Shown one piece after another: positions 1 to 9,062 of a DNA stretch of 50,171 nt; position 1 is the stretch's first letter; each line of letters opens with the position of its first letter. The notes under the pieces were generated by a model. The model saw nothing but the letters and a program-made list of their open reading frames with translations, was not told the origin of the DNA and did no database searches. Position numbers and translations under genes: made by a program. Source of the DNA: Bacteroidota bacterium (GTDB taxonomy: Bacteria > Bacteroidota > Bacteroidia > Bacteroidales > SZUA-534); contig QKGS01000088.1 in assembly GCA_003250355.1 (NCBI GenBank), positions 1-50,171 of the forward strand, written 5' to 3'.

Positions 1-1237
1 AGCTTCTCTCTTTATTTATAATTGCTGATGAATAAAATGTGTTTCTTGCATCGACATTTATTACTGCATTAAATAAGTGGTTTTTATATGTACCTGCAAA
101 AGTTTTTAAAACAAAATTTTCAGTATATAATGAGCCATAAATAATTCCTTTGTGTGATGTATATCCTTCAATATGTGCTATTCCATTAAGTATACTGTTT
201 TTTGCAAGTTGAAATGTGTTTTCATTTTTGTTAAATGGGTGAGTTTTTGCAATCCATATGTTACCATTAATCAAAGTGTTTTCTCCTATGTCAATTAAAC
301 TATTATTAGTGGCGCTTATAATTCCAAGTACAGAAGGAAAACTAAATGTAGTATTATTCTCTGCCGATATAGTATCGCTTGCATATGCTTGTATGCAAAC
401 ACTACTATTTTGTTTAATGTAAATATTTGGAGCAAATATCATAATATTGTTAAGCTTAGCGGTTGGAAAAATAGTAATTCCTTTGTTGCTGTATATTTTA
501 ATATTTCCTGTAAAACTACAGTTGTTAAGATATAAATGCTCATTAGCAATAAGGCAAAGGGTCTTTTTATAGAAAGAGTTTTCAAATTCATGATTAGTTA
601 ATGTACTGAATGAAATGATGCTATCATTATTTACAGATTTGCCCTGAAGCATATCTCGAACAAATTCAATGTAGTTTTCATTTATTTTAGGAAGTGATTT
701 TTGGCTGCTTGTATTTATATTTCCATAAATATTTTTGTCGCCTGTATAGTGCTTTCCCTCTATATATGTTCGTTTTATTCCGGTTTTGGGCAATATACAG
801 TCGCCGGTTATTCTAGTATCACCGGCTATATGTAATGTATTATTGTTATCAGCAAAATACAAAGCAATGTTATCGTTTAATACACCTTTGGCTCCGCATA
901 GATATTTTCTTTCTATTAATTGCTCCCTATGCCATACTCTAGTGGTAAAAATATAGTAACCTCCCCATGAATTTCGATTAACTTCAAAATTGTAATTTAG
1001 AGCATTCTCTGTGTTAAGATTACACTCTTTGCAATCCCATGGAAAAGAAACAGTGCTGTCAGAAACTGCAGCATCAATTATTGATTCCGAATACGAAAGA
1101 AGATTATTTTTTGCAATTTCATTATCAATATAAGTGCGGTTGTAATATGAAATTGATATTATTGAACCTGTAATTAATAATGAAATAAGCATTATAAATA
1201 TTGCATAGGTTAGTGCTCCTGCCTGAATTTTTCTCAT
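1..1237 (-). CDS. Pilin-like, membrane-anchored beta-repeat protein (partial, runs off left edge)
   Basis: An open frame of 412 codons begins at the ATG at 1237 and has no stop before the window edge, so the C-terminus is missing. The N-terminus has a short basic head followed by one hydrophobic segment (about residues 8-30, starting QAGALTYAIFIMLISLLITG), then a polar exported region. The head plus Gly-Ala-Leu followed directly by the hydrophobic helix resembles non-canonical type IV pilins of the PilX/GspK kind, which lack the usual Glu5; this is an inference. A CxxC pair lies near residue 70. The distal half alternates short hydrophobic strands with Asn/Gly turns (for example ILNGIAHIEG and IIYGSLYTENFVLKT), which suggests a beta-helix or polymer-forming fold. 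It lies downstream of dnaN, separated by a terminator. I do not recognise a named family. Confidence 0.75.
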   Translation of the reverse strand, partial: MRKIQAGALTYAIFIMLISLLITGSIISISYYNRTYIDNEIAKNNLLSYSESIIDAAVSDSTVSFPWDCKECNLNTENALNYNFEVNRNSWGGYYIFTTRVWHREQLIERKYLCGAKGVLNDNIALYFADNNNTLHIAGDTRITGDCILPKTGIKRTYIEGKHYTGDKNIYGNINTSSQKSLPKINENYIEFVRDMLQGKSVNNDSIISFSTLTNHEFENSFYKKTLCLIANEHLYLNNCSFTGNIKIYSNKGITIFPTAKLNNIMIFAPNIYIKQNSSVCIQAYASDTISAENNTTFSFPSVLGIISATNNSLIDIGENTLINGNIWIAKTHPFNKNENTFQLAKNSILNGIAHIEGYTSHKGIIYGSLYTENFVLKTFAGTYKNHLFNAVINVDARNTFYSSAIINKERS

Positions 1238-1319
1238 TTAGTTCAATAAATATATTATACTGAGCAATAATATTTTAAAGTGTATTGTACATTATAGTGA
1301 ACACTCCCCAAAATACAAC

Positions 1320-1348
1320 AAAGGCTACCCTAAGGCAGCCTTTGTTTT
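1320..1348 (-). terminator. Intrinsic terminator after dnaN
   Basis: The sequence AAAGGCTACCCTAAGGCAGC continues to CTTT and forms a 10-bp stem (one wobble or mismatch) with a 4-nt loop. T-rich sequence flanks it, strongest on the plus strand (GTTTTTAAT), so it could work in both directions. It lies 10 bp beyond the dnaN stop codon and separates dnaN from the next minus-strand gene. Confidence 0.7.
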
Positions 1349-1357
1349 TAATATTAT

Positions 1358-2485
1358 TTATCCGTTTACGGTCATTGGCATTAGAAGCATTAGTATATCT
1401 TCGTCGTCCGACTCTTTTTCGTGAGGAACCAATATTCCGGCGCGGGTAGGATCCGACATATTTACTACCACATCGGCCGACGATAGGTTTGCAAGTATTT
1501 CAATAAGGAATAATGACTTAAAGCCTATCTCCATATCATTGCCATTGTATTCGCACTTAACACGTTCGTGTGCCGATATTGAAAAGTCAATATCCTGAGC
1601 CGATACGGTTACTTCATTTGCGCCAAGCGATAGCTTTATTAGGTTGCTTGCCTGGTTTGAGAATACCGAAACCCTTCTTAGTGAGTTGTAAAAATCTAAC
1701 CTGTCGATAATTAGCTTGTTCGGATTGTCGGTAGGTATTACAGCTTCGTAGTTAGGGTAATTTCCTTCTATCAGGCGACAAACCATTTTGTAGTTATCGT
1801 ATTCTATTACTGCATTTTTGTCGTCGAACTTAATTATTACTGCCTTGTCGGTTTTCGACAGTGTGTTTTTTAATAAGCCGGCAGGTTTTTGAGGTAAAAT
1901 AAACGATGAATTAGTGTCAGATTTTATGTCGTTTCTACGGTAGCGAACAAGTTTATGTGCATCGGAAGCAACAAACGACATATTATCGGGTGTCATTTCA
2001 ATGAAAATACCTGTCATAACAGGGCGAAGTTCATCGTCTGATGCTGCAAATATTGATTTTGCAATACCCTGAAGCATAATTTCAGAAGTAAGGCTCACGC
2101 TATTGGCATTACCTTTAATTTCGGGAACTAACGGAAAATCGTCGGCACTTTGACCCGGAATACTAAACTTACCGTTTTCTGATACTATGTCAATAAGATT
2201 CGATTCTTTATTGATATTGAATGTAAGCGGCTGTTCCGGAAACTCGCGAAGTATAGTGGTAAGTCGCTTAGCTTCAATAGTAATTTCTCCATCTTCGCTG
2301 GCACTGTCGAGCTTAACTTTTGTTATTAATGTTGTTTCCAAATCGGAAGCAGTAACGGTTAGCTCCGTTCCGGCCAGCTGGAATAGAAAATTGTCAAGAA
2401 TAGGTAAAGTATTTTTTGAACTTATCACCTTGCTTATTGCTTGCAGATGATTTAATAGTGCTGAGCTTGATACTATGAAATTCAT
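1358..2485 (-). CDS. dnaN: DNA polymerase III subunit beta (sliding clamp)
   Basis: The 375-residue product is the normal length for a bacterial beta clamp. It starts MNFIVSSSALLNHLQAISKV and ends in the typical clamp C-terminus (LLMPMTVNG). Conserved clamp segments include the domain-1 stretch around NTLPILDNFLF, the SPGQSADDFPLVPE-like region near residues 108-120, and the RGILVP-like stretch close to the end. The clamp forms a ring on DNA and tethers polymerase III (dnaE is at 13988). The ATG at 2485 is the first plausible start. It is the last gene of a minus-strand run after gldF, gldG and the DUF4340 gene, an arrangement I recall from other Bacteroidota. It probably also has its own promoter just upstream, because an 80-bp gap with a TAnnTTTG box precedes it. 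Confidence 0.97.
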   Translation of the reverse strand: MNFIVSSSALLNHLQAISKVISSKNTLPILDNFLFQLAGTELTVTASDLETTLITKVKLDSASEDGEITIEAKRLTTILREFPEQPLTFNINKESNLIDIVSENGKFSIPGQSADDFPLVPEIKGNANSVSLTSEIMLQGIAKSIFAASDDELRPVMTGIFIEMTPDNMSFVASDAHKLVRYRRNDIKSDTNSSFILPQKPAGLLKNTLSKTDKAVIIKFDDKNAVIEYDNYKMVCRLIEGNYPNYEAVIPTDNPNKLIIDRLDFYNSLRRVSVFSNQASNLIKLSLGANEVTVSAQDIDFSISAHERVKCEYNGNDMEIGFKSLFLIEILANLSSADVVVNMSDPTRAGILVPHEKESDDEDILMLLMPMTVNG

Positions 2486-2513
2486 TATTCTGTTTTTTTT
2501 ATTTTTTAGAAAC

Positions 2514-2521
2514 CAAAAGTA
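2514..2521 (-). promoter_or_regulatory. Candidate -7 box for dnaN
   Basis: Read on the minus strand this is TACTTTTG, a full match to the Bacteroidota -7 consensus TAnnTTTG, 29 bp before the dnaN ATG. The -33 element is weak: the nearest TTG has a spacer of only 15 bp. Confidence 0.35.
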
Positions 2522-2568
2522 TTAAAAAAAGTAATACAATAAATAATTGTTGAAAAGTTTAATAAATG

Positions 2569-3519
2569 CTATTTAAAATCATTTAACTCTCTGAAAATAG
2601 GGTCGAAAGAAAAATATTTTACAAGCATTATATCGCCCAATTCATTTTTAATAAAGAAGTAATCGGGGTCGAAATTATGTTGTTCGTTTGCCGGTTTTAG
2701 AAATGCCTCAATTCTGTTTTTATCACCACTTTTATTTATTACCGATAGTTCGGCAAATTTCAAATTAGAAATAACTGAGTCGATAGAATTATGCTGATTG
2801 CTGTTTATGAAATTACTACATGAAATGTTAGTAAAATTCATAAGATATTGCTGAATTGCTTGAACTTGCTTTTGATTCTGTATTTGTTGGTTGTTTAATG
2901 CAAAGGAATTATTATCAATTTCAATAGTAAATGAGCTTTCAGGCTTGCTTATATAGTTCAATTTTACTTCAGCTATTTCGTAAGGGTTGTAATGAAAAAT
3001 TAATTTTGAACGCCATACATTTATGTCGGTAGTAAACATATGAGTAAGGGGTTTGGAAAAACCCGGAACTTCAGTAATGTATGGTTTGTTTGAGCCGTCA
3101 AGCATCATGTATGTGCCTTGCTTGTTGTTGGTTGCCCCTCCAATGTATATTGTTTTTAGCAGTTTGTTGTAGCTGTATATTTCAACCAAAGTTGAGTATT
3201 CGTCGAGTTTTTCAATTATTATGTCGGACTGATTTTCGGGAATAAGTTCTTTAACTTTAATGTCGTGCAAAGTTTTAAGAATAAAATCCACCATTTTTTG
3301 GTTTGCAAAATAAGTATCATTCAGTGTCCAGGAATTGTTTTTTTTCTCCAGCAGAATTTTTCCGTTTTTATTTTCCAAATATATTTTTGTAATGCTTGTT
3401 GTGTCATTTATACAGAATTCCGCTTCACTTTTTTTTATGGTTGAGCCGGAATTAGTGAAATAAAAATACCCTGCAATAATTATAACAACGGCAAGAACTG
3501 CTAACTGTGATTTTTTCAT
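2569..3519 (-). CDS. DUF4340 domain-containing protein
   Basis: A 316-residue protein with an N-terminal signal anchor (about residues 5-22, LAVLAVVIIIAGYFYF) followed by a long exported region. The stretch ITKIYLENKNGKILLEKKNN followed by WTLNDTYFANQ is typical of DUF4340, a family often encoded with Gld-type ABC transporter genes. Here it follows gldG by 89 bp on the same strand, so a shared role with the GldF/GldG membrane complex is likely (inference). Its molecular function is unknown. A long inverted repeat lies between gldG and this gene. The start at 3519 (MKKSQLAV) gives a correctly placed membrane anchor. Confidence 0.8.
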   Translation of the reverse strand: MKKSQLAVLAVVIIIAGYFYFTNSGSTIKKSEAEFCINDTTSITKIYLENKNGKILLEKKNNSWTLNDTYFANQKMVDFILKTLHDIKVKELIPENQSDIIIEKLDEYSTLVEIYSYNKLLKTIYIGGATNNKQGTYMMLDGSNKPYITEVPGFSKPLTHMFTTDINVWRSKLIFHYNPYEIAEVKLNYISKPESSFTIEIDNNSFALNNQQIQNQKQVQAIQQYLMNFTNISCSNFINSNQHNSIDSVISNLKFAELSVINKSGDKNRIEAFLKPANEQHNFDPDYFFIKNELGDIMLVKYFSFDPIFRELNDFK

Positions 3520-3545
3520 CTGTTTATATATTTGTTTTCAATGGT

Positions 3546-3617
3546 ACAGATGGAACATTCATATTTATAATCATGATATTGTATGTTACTTTAATAATTA
3601 TGAATGTTTCATCTGGT
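3546..3617 (-). repeat. Long inverted repeat between gldG and the DUF4340 gene
   Basis: The arms at about 3546-3563 and 3599-3617 are complementary over roughly 18 bp, with two imperfect pairs that would be G-U wobbles or mismatches in RNA. The loop is about 35 nt. The 5' arm of the transcript includes the gldG TGA stop (3609-3611). No U-tract follows, so it looks more like an mRNA-stabilising or translation-coupling hairpin than a terminator. Confidence 0.6.
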
Positions 3618-5330
3618 ATACTTGTTTTTTCTATAACGAGAGTAAGCCAAACCGGCTATTATGGTTATTATTATTGGTAGAGCAACATTTATAAATTGCC
3701 ATTTGGTTTTGTACTCTGTTATTTCTGCTTTATTGAGCATTCTGAGTTTGTACTCTTTTGAGCGGGTTTCTATAATATCTTCGTTGTTACACAAATAATT
3801 AATGCAATTCAGTAAAAACTCCTTGTTTCCAAAAGTTTGTTTGGTAAATCTGTCGTAGCCTAAAGCCAAAGGCTGAATGTTTTCGCCAACCCCCCGAACT
3901 TCATTTTTAATGATATCGCCATCGGATATTACTATCATTTTAGCCTCATTGCTTTGTTCAATAAATACAGGTTTAAATTTTCCTTTTGTTGATGGTGTAA
4001 TTCTATTGGTGTAAACCGATTTGAAATTACCTTCAAGTAATATTCCGGCAATCATTTCAGGTTTTGAAAATATTGAAGGCTCTATTTTTTCACTAACCAT
4101 CGACAAATCTATTAAAGCCGGCGTTACTGCTGTGCGACTATAGTTCGATGTTTTAAGAATAACACTTTTTTTAATTTTAGGGTCTAATCCTACGGTGTCT
4201 ATCTGACTAATAAACTGTGTTTTAACAAGGTCAACGTTTTTAGAAACAGGGTGGTCAGTTGATGGAATTAACAATGGATAATAAACCCACGGAGCCGGCA
4301 CGAATTTTGGTTTTTGTCCATTTATAGCAGTATTAACAGGTATTACGGCACATTGCATATCCTGCATAAGGTTAGGGTTTATTCTTACACCGTATGTAAA
4401 TAATTGGTCGTCGAGGTTCAGGTTGTGAGGCAATGCAATGGTAGTGCTTGTTCTGGTAAGGCTGTCTATGTCAATTTTCACATTGTCAATAAGCCAAAGG
4501 GTATTGCCTCCTCGCATTATGTGTTGGTCAATAATGTATTTATCTTGTTCGCTGAATTCGTTTTCAGGTTTTGCAATAACCAGCAAATCGAAAATATTAT
4601 TGCCCAGCGAATCGGTAAGGCTGGTAGCATCGCCATTAATTTTTACCCTTACAAGCCCGTAAAACTGCGATAGAGTCGATGCCATATCGTTAAGATGTAT
4701 AGGGTCTAATTCGCCATGTCCTTCTACAAATCCAATAAGGGGAAGCCTGTCTGTGGTTAGTTGCTTTACAGCAAATGAGAGTTCGTACTCTAAGGCTTGA
4801 ATAGAGCTGTGTAAGTTAGCATCTGGCGAAAAGGCTACATTATTTTTCAGAATATTAACCGGAAATTCATTACCGTTGTAACTAACCAGTATTCCGGGGA
4901 ATATTATTTTTTGCGAAGTGCTTCCGTCATTATCTTTAATATTAAGGTTTGTAGGGTTTAAACCTTTGTTGTATAGTTGTTGGTAAATTTTATTCCTTGT
5001 GTTTTTGCTTTCGCTTTCCGACGGGTTTATTATTTCATATTGTATATTGTCGCCGGCATAAGCTCTGAATTCATTGAGTAATTCTACTGTTGCGCTTTGG
5101 AGCCTTTTAAAGCCGGCCGGCAAATCGCCGTCGAGGTAAATTCTAAAAAACAGCACCTCATCTATACTGTTTAATAGTTCCTTGGTATTTTCAGAAATGG
5201 TGTACCGTTTGTCGGTAGTAAGGTCAATTCGGGTAAATACATTTGCTGAAATAAAATTGAGTAACAGAATTATTGCAATAGCAATAACAGCTTGTATTAT
5301 ATTTTCGTTTTTTGTTTTAGCTCTGTTCAT
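3609..5330 (-). CDS. gldG: Gliding motility-associated ABC transporter substrate-binding protein GldG
   Basis: About 573 residues from the ATG at 5330. An in-frame GTG at 5348 would add six residues and overlap gldF; ATG is preferred because this lineage seldom uses GTG. The protein has an N-terminal membrane segment (VIAIAIILLLNFISANVF), a large extracytoplasmic domain of the ABC_transp_aux type (including QLTTDRLPLIGFVEGHGELD and a DLLVIAKPENEFSEQDKYII stretch), and a C-terminal membrane helix (VALPIIITIIAGLAYSRY). This architecture is that of GldG, which with GldF and the ATPase GldA is required for gliding and for the linked T9SS in Flavobacterium johnsoniae. gldA is not in this window. 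The stop is 89 bp before the DUF4340 start. Confidence 0.9.
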   Translation of the reverse strand: MNRAKTKNENIIQAVIAIAIILLLNFISANVFTRIDLTTDKRYTISENTKELLNSIDEVLFFRIYLDGDLPAGFKRLQSATVELLNEFRAYAGDNIQYEIINPSESESKNTRNKIYQQLYNKGLNPTNLNIKDNDGSTSQKIIFPGILVSYNGNEFPVNILKNNVAFSPDANLHSSIQALEYELSFAVKQLTTDRLPLIGFVEGHGELDPIHLNDMASTLSQFYGLVRVKINGDATSLTDSLGNNIFDLLVIAKPENEFSEQDKYIIDQHIMRGGNTLWLIDNVKIDIDSLTRTSTTIALPHNLNLDDQLFTYGVRINPNLMQDMQCAVIPVNTAINGQKPKFVPAPWVYYPLLIPSTDHPVSKNVDLVKTQFISQIDTVGLDPKIKKSVILKTSNYSRTAVTPALIDLSMVSEKIEPSIFSKPEMIAGILLEGNFKSVYTNRITPSTKGKFKPVFIEQSNEAKMIVISDGDIIKNEVRGVGENIQPLALGYDRFTKQTFGNKEFLLNCINYLCNNEDIIETRSKEYKLRMLNKAEITEYKTKWQFINVALPIIITIIAGLAYSRYRKNKYTR

Positions 5331-5341
5331 ATTCTTTTGGG

Positions 5342-6073
5342 TTACCACTTGCGTGATTGTAGTTTTAAGCGGGTTAATGATAAAAATATCAGAATAGCAC
5401 TTATAAAATAAACAAGGTCGCGGGTATCGAGTACGCCCCGGCTTATTGATTGATAATGACTGCTAATGCTTAGTTGCTGAATGAATAATTCATTGCTGCC
5501 GGTTGTCGACATACTGCTTATTTTGTCTAAACCATAATAAATGGTGAATGTTAAAACCAGTGCAATAATAAAGGAAACTACCTGATTGTCGGTGAGCGAC
5601 GAAGAAAATATACCTATGGAGGCATATGTGGCAGCCAGTAAAAATAATCCGATATACGACCCCCATGTTCCGCCCATATCCATGTTTCCTACAGGATTGC
5701 CAAGCTTGTATGTTGATATAAAATAAATAAAAGTAGGGAGTATTGCTATTACTACTATGCTGAAAGTAGAAAGAAACTTAGCCCATACTATTGAAGTGTC
5801 GGAAATGGGGCGTGTTAGTAACAGTTCAATTGTGCCCAACCGTTTTTCGTCGGCAAACTGGCGCATACTCACTGCCGGAATAAGAAACATAAATACCCAC
5901 GGAGCTATTGTAAAAAATGAATCTAAAGTAGCATAGCCCGATTCCAGTATATTGGAGTCGCCCGGAACAATCCACATAAACAACCCTGTTAGGGCAAGGA
6001 ATACTATTATTACAAGGTATGCAGTTATGGAACTGAAAAAGCCTGCTAAATCCTTTTTAAAAAGTGCAAACAT
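5342..6073 (-). CDS. gldF: Gliding motility-associated ABC transporter permease GldF
   Basis: A 243-residue integral membrane protein with about six hydrophobic helices. It begins MFALFKKDLAGFFSSITAYL and carries the ABC-2 permease features MRQFADEKRLGTIELLLTRP and SIVWAKFLSTFSIVVIAILP. Length and sequence fit GldF, the permease partner of GldG. The gldG ATG lies 11 bp after its stop codon, so the two are translationally close and surely co-transcribed. A near-perfect Bacteroidota promoter lies just upstream, making gldF the first gene of the gldF-gldG-DUF4340 unit, possibly reading through to dnaN. Confidence 0.92.
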   Translation of the reverse strand: MFALFKKDLAGFFSSITAYLVIIVFLALTGLFMWIVPGDSNILESGYATLDSFFTIAPWVFMFLIPAVSMRQFADEKRLGTIELLLTRPISDTSIVWAKFLSTFSIVVIAILPTFIYFISTYKLGNPVGNMDMGGTWGSYIGLFLLAATYASIGIFSSSLTDNQVVSFIIALVLTFTIYYGLDKISSMSTTGSNELFIQQLSISSHYQSISRGVLDTRDLVYFISAILIFLSLTRLKLQSRKW

Positions 6074-6094
6074 ATTTTATTTGTTTTGTTTGTG

Positions 6095-6124
6095 GCAAAA
6101 ATAGTAAAGTGATAGTTAGTTTCA
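6095..6124 (-). promoter_or_regulatory. Promoter of gldF operon
   Basis: On the minus strand a TTG (-33 element, 6122-6124) is followed by exactly 19 bp and TATTTTTG (6095-6102), a full match to the Bacteroidota consensus TTTG-N19-TAnnTTTG except for the first T of the -33 box. Transcription would start near 6088, about 15 nt before the gldF ATG. Confidence 0.65.
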
Positions 6125-6158
6125 AGTATTTACACAATTAGTATAATACAATAAATAT

Positions 6159-8288
6159 TTACTGAGGAATACCTTTCATTGATAGAGCAATTCGTTTACG
6201 GTCAACTTCTACACTTACTACTTTAACCCTTACTTGTTGATTGAGTGTAACAACCTCCGAAGGGTCTGAAATAAATTTATCGGCAAGTTGCGAAACGTGT
6301 ACAAGTCCGTCTTGGTGAACACCTATGTCGACAAATGCGCCAAAATTTGTAATATTAGTAACCAAGCCGGGTAATTCCATACCGGGTATAAGATCTTTAA
6401 CCTCATGAACATTTGGGTCAAACTCAAATACTTTTATTATCTGGCGCGGGTCTCTGCCCGGTTTTTCAAGTTCTTTTAAAATATCGGTCAGAGTTTCTAT
6501 ACCGGTTGTTGCAGAAGTGTATTTCGATATATCAATACTACTGCGTTTGTCGCTACCGGCAATGAGTTCGGCTACTGTACAATTGCTGTCTTTAGCCATT
6601 TTTTCAACCACTTTGTAGCTTTCGGGGTGAACTGCGCTATTGTCGAGCGGGTTTTTTGCTCCCGGAATACGTAAGAACCCGGCACATTGTTCAAAAGCTT
6701 TAGCTCCCATTCGGGGAACGTTTTTTAGCTCACTTCTTGTTTTAAATGCTCCGTTTTCTTTACGATAATCGGTAATGTTTTCGGCAAGTTTAGGTCCAAG
6801 TCCGCTTATATAGCTAAGTAAATGCTTACTGGCTATATTTAGGTCAACTCCGACAGTATTAACACAGCTTTCCACTACAAAGTCGAGGTTTTCTTTAAGT
6901 TTGACTTGGTCTACATCGTGCTGATACTGACCTACGCCAATCGATTTCGGGTCAATTTTAACCAATTCGGCAAGCGGATCCATTAGTCGTCGGCCAATAG
7001 AAACTGCTCCCCTAACAGTAACATCGTACTGCGGAAATTCTTCGCGGGCAACAGGCGAGGCAGAGTAAATAGAGGCTCCACTTTCATTTACCATAAATAC
7101 TTTAACATCGTCTCTGAATTTTAGTTTTCGTATAAAGTCTTCAGTCTCACGGCTTGCTGTTCCATTTCCAATAGCAATAGCTTCTATTTTATAGGCATCA
7201 ATAAGTGTGTGGATTTTTTTTGCAGCTTCTTTGGTTTCCCTTTGCGGCGGATGTGGATATATAGTTTCGTTGTGAAGCAAATCGCCCGAACTACTCAGGC
7301 AAACTATTTTACAGCCGGTTCTGAATCCGGGGTCTATGGCCAAAGTTCGTTGTTGTCCGAGCGGAGGAGCCATTAGTAATTGTTTTGCATTGCGGGCAAA
7401 TACATCTATTGCTTCTTTGTCGGCTTTCTCTTTCGAAAGCTTTTTAAACTCCGTTTCGAGCGATGGTTGTATTAAACGTTTGTAACTATCGGCTACCACT
7501 ATTCGCATTTGTTTGGTTGCTTCAGAGAATCCCCTTACATATTGCTTGTCAAGTACGTCAATAGCTTTATCGGTGTCGGGGAAAATAGATATTTTAAGAA
7601 AACCTTCAGCTTCGCCGCGCCTCATGGCAAGCATACGATGTCCGGGGCATTTTTTTAAAGGTTCTTCAAAGTCGAAATAATCTTTGTATTTAGCTCCCTC
7701 TTCTTCTTTTCCTTTTACGAGTTTAGAATATATTACAGCTTCACGATTAAATAAATTTCGCAGTTTATTTCTTGCAAAAGAATCTTCACTTATTCTTTCG
7801 GCAACTATATCGCGGGCACCTTGAAGCGCATCGTCGACCGATTCTACTTCGGGGCTTAAATATTTTGAAGCTTCCTGCAATAAATCGGAGTTGAATTGTT
7901 TTATTAAAATATCGGCTAGCGGCTCAAGTCCTTTCTCTTTGGCTATTGTTGCTTTGGTTCTTTTCTTTGGTTTATATGGCAGATATATATCTTCAAGCTC
8001 ATTAGGCTCAAATGTGTTTTCAATTTTTTTATGGAGTTCAGGCGTTAGTTTTCCTTGCTCTTTAATGGTTTCAATAATGGTTTCTTTGCGTTTTTGAAGC
8101 TCGGAGTATCGCTTGTTTTGAATATTTATTTCGTGTACAGCAACTTCATCGAGGTTCCCGGTTGCCTCTTTCCGGTATCGGCTTATGAATGGAACGGTAG
8201 CTCCATCGGTTAAAAGATTAATAACAGAATCGGCTTGTTTATAGCTTATGTTTAAATTGGCTGCTATAAGTTCAATATATTTATTCAT
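6159..8288 (-). CDS. tex: Tex family RNA-binding transcriptional accessory protein
   Basis: The 709-residue product has the full Tex layout: N-terminal helical Tex_N domain (with the VPFISRYRKEATGNLDE segment), a YqgF/RuvX-like RNase H-fold domain around residues 310-450 (LAIDPGFRTGCKIVCL, IAIGNGTASRETEDF), a helix-hairpin-helix region near 480-540 (LLSYISGLGPKLAENI), and a C-terminal S1 RNA-binding domain (GLVTNITNFGAFVDIGVHQD). Tex is a cytoplasmic nucleic-acid-binding protein affecting transcription; its exact role is not settled. Length is normal (about 700-780 in the family). It is transcribed away from siaB across a 240-bp divergent gap and sits 85 bp before gldF. Confidence 0.96.
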   Translation of the reverse strand: MNKYIELIAANLNISYKQADSVINLLTDGATVPFISRYRKEATGNLDEVAVHEINIQNKRYSELQKRKETIIETIKEQGKLTPELHKKIENTFEPNELEDIYLPYKPKKRTKATIAKEKGLEPLADILIKQFNSDLLQEASKYLSPEVESVDDALQGARDIVAERISEDSFARNKLRNLFNREAVIYSKLVKGKEEEGAKYKDYFDFEEPLKKCPGHRMLAMRRGEAEGFLKISIFPDTDKAIDVLDKQYVRGFSEATKQMRIVVADSYKRLIQPSLETEFKKLSKEKADKEAIDVFARNAKQLLMAPPLGQQRTLAIDPGFRTGCKIVCLSSSGDLLHNETIYPHPPQRETKEAAKKIHTLIDAYKIEAIAIGNGTASRETEDFIRKLKFRDDVKVFMVNESGASIYSASPVAREEFPQYDVTVRGAVSIGRRLMDPLAELVKIDPKSIGVGQYQHDVDQVKLKENLDFVVESCVNTVGVDLNIASKHLLSYISGLGPKLAENITDYRKENGAFKTRSELKNVPRMGAKAFEQCAGFLRIPGAKNPLDNSAVHPESYKVVEKMAKDSNCTVAELIAGSDKRSSIDISKYTSATTGIETLTDILKELEKPGRDPRQIIKVFEFDPNVHEVKDLIPGMELPGLVTNITNFGAFVDIGVHQDGLVHVSQLADKFISDPSEVVTLNQQVRVKVVSVEVDRKRIALSMKGIPQ

Positions 8289-8466
8289 TGCATGAAAATT
8301 TGTATCATTAATACATATAAAACAAGAGGTTTTAAATATTTATTGTTATAAATTTTAAAACAGATTATTTATAAAAATGGATAGTTTTTATAAGTGGTGA
8401 ATAAAATAAAAATAAAGGGAAAAATAAAATAATTGGAGTATTACTAAATTGTAAAATTAGCGCCAT

Positions 8467-8474
8467 TAGTTTTG
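8467..8474 (+). promoter_or_regulatory. Candidate -7 box for siaB
   Basis: TAGTTTTG fully matches TAnnTTTG, 56 bp before the siaB ATG. No TTG lies at the ideal 19-bp spacing; the closest (8449-8451) has a 15-bp spacer. The rest of the tex-siaB gap (8289-8529) is A/T-rich with no gene. Confidence 0.35.
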
Positions 8475-8529
8475 TATATCGTAAATTGTTTATTAGTTTA
8501 GCATAACCATAATTATATGTAGCGTGTTA

Positions 8530-9060
8530 ATGACCCAAGTACAGCATAAAAATATTCTTAGCTATTCAGGAAATTTGAGTTTTGAAAAAATAAACGAATT
8601 ACTAGAACTATATAATGTAGAAGCTATTGAGTTGGGTATTAATCCTGTAACGCAAAAGCGTTTGTTTTCAATTTTGGTTGAAACTCTTGAAAATGCCTAC
8701 CGTCATAAAGTGCTTTCCATCGACAAAGAAAAATATAATAAAGTTGATTTTAGTCTTACTTATACAGATACCGATATTGAAGTTAATATAGGGAATTATA
8801 CAGTACCTGAAAATGCAGAGCAGGTAAGTGTAAAGCTTGATATGCTCAATAAGTTAAGTGTAAAAGGTATAAGTTCGTTGTATAAGGAGTCAATTGCAAA
8901 AGCTAAAATATCGGCTAAGGGTGGTGCCGGTTTGGGATTGATAGAAATAGCAAGGAATTCGCGTCAAATAATGAAATATAATATTACTAGCGTACAAAGT
9001 AGTATAGTGTATTTTGAATTTAATATTATAATTTCGCAGAATCCGAAGAAAGAAAAGTAA
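8530..9060 (+). CDS. siaB: SiaB family protein kinase (DUF6272)
   Basis: A 176-residue protein from the ATG at 8530; an in-frame GTG six bases upstream is less likely. It has a GHKL/HATPase-like fold: the N-box ILVETLENAYRH (Glu51, Asn55) and the glycine loop KGGAGLGLIEIARNS (near residue 131-144). These features and its size match SiaB, which in Pseudomonas aeruginosa phosphorylates the small protein SiaC; the phosphatase SiaA reverses this. The putative SiaC gene begins 2 bp after its stop codon, which strongly supports the call. Neither siaA nor the diguanylate cyclase siaD is present in the window. It is cytoplasmic, with no signal peptide. Confidence 0.85.
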   Translation: MTQVQHKNILSYSGNLSFEKINELLELYNVEAIELGINPVTQKRLFSILVETLENAYRHKVLSIDKEKYNKVDFSLTYTDTDIEVNIGNYTVPENAEQVSVKLDMLNKLSVKGISSLYKESIAKAKISAKGGAGLGLIEIARNSRQIMKYNITSVQSSIVYFEFNIIISQNPKKEK

Positions 9061-9062
9061 AT

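Noticed and set aside
8524-8534. Shared GTGTTAATGAC at the starts of siaB (8524) and the TonB receptor gene (37976)
   Set aside because: An 11-bp match around an ATG in A/T-rich DNA can arise by chance; no wider similarity between the two upstream regions.
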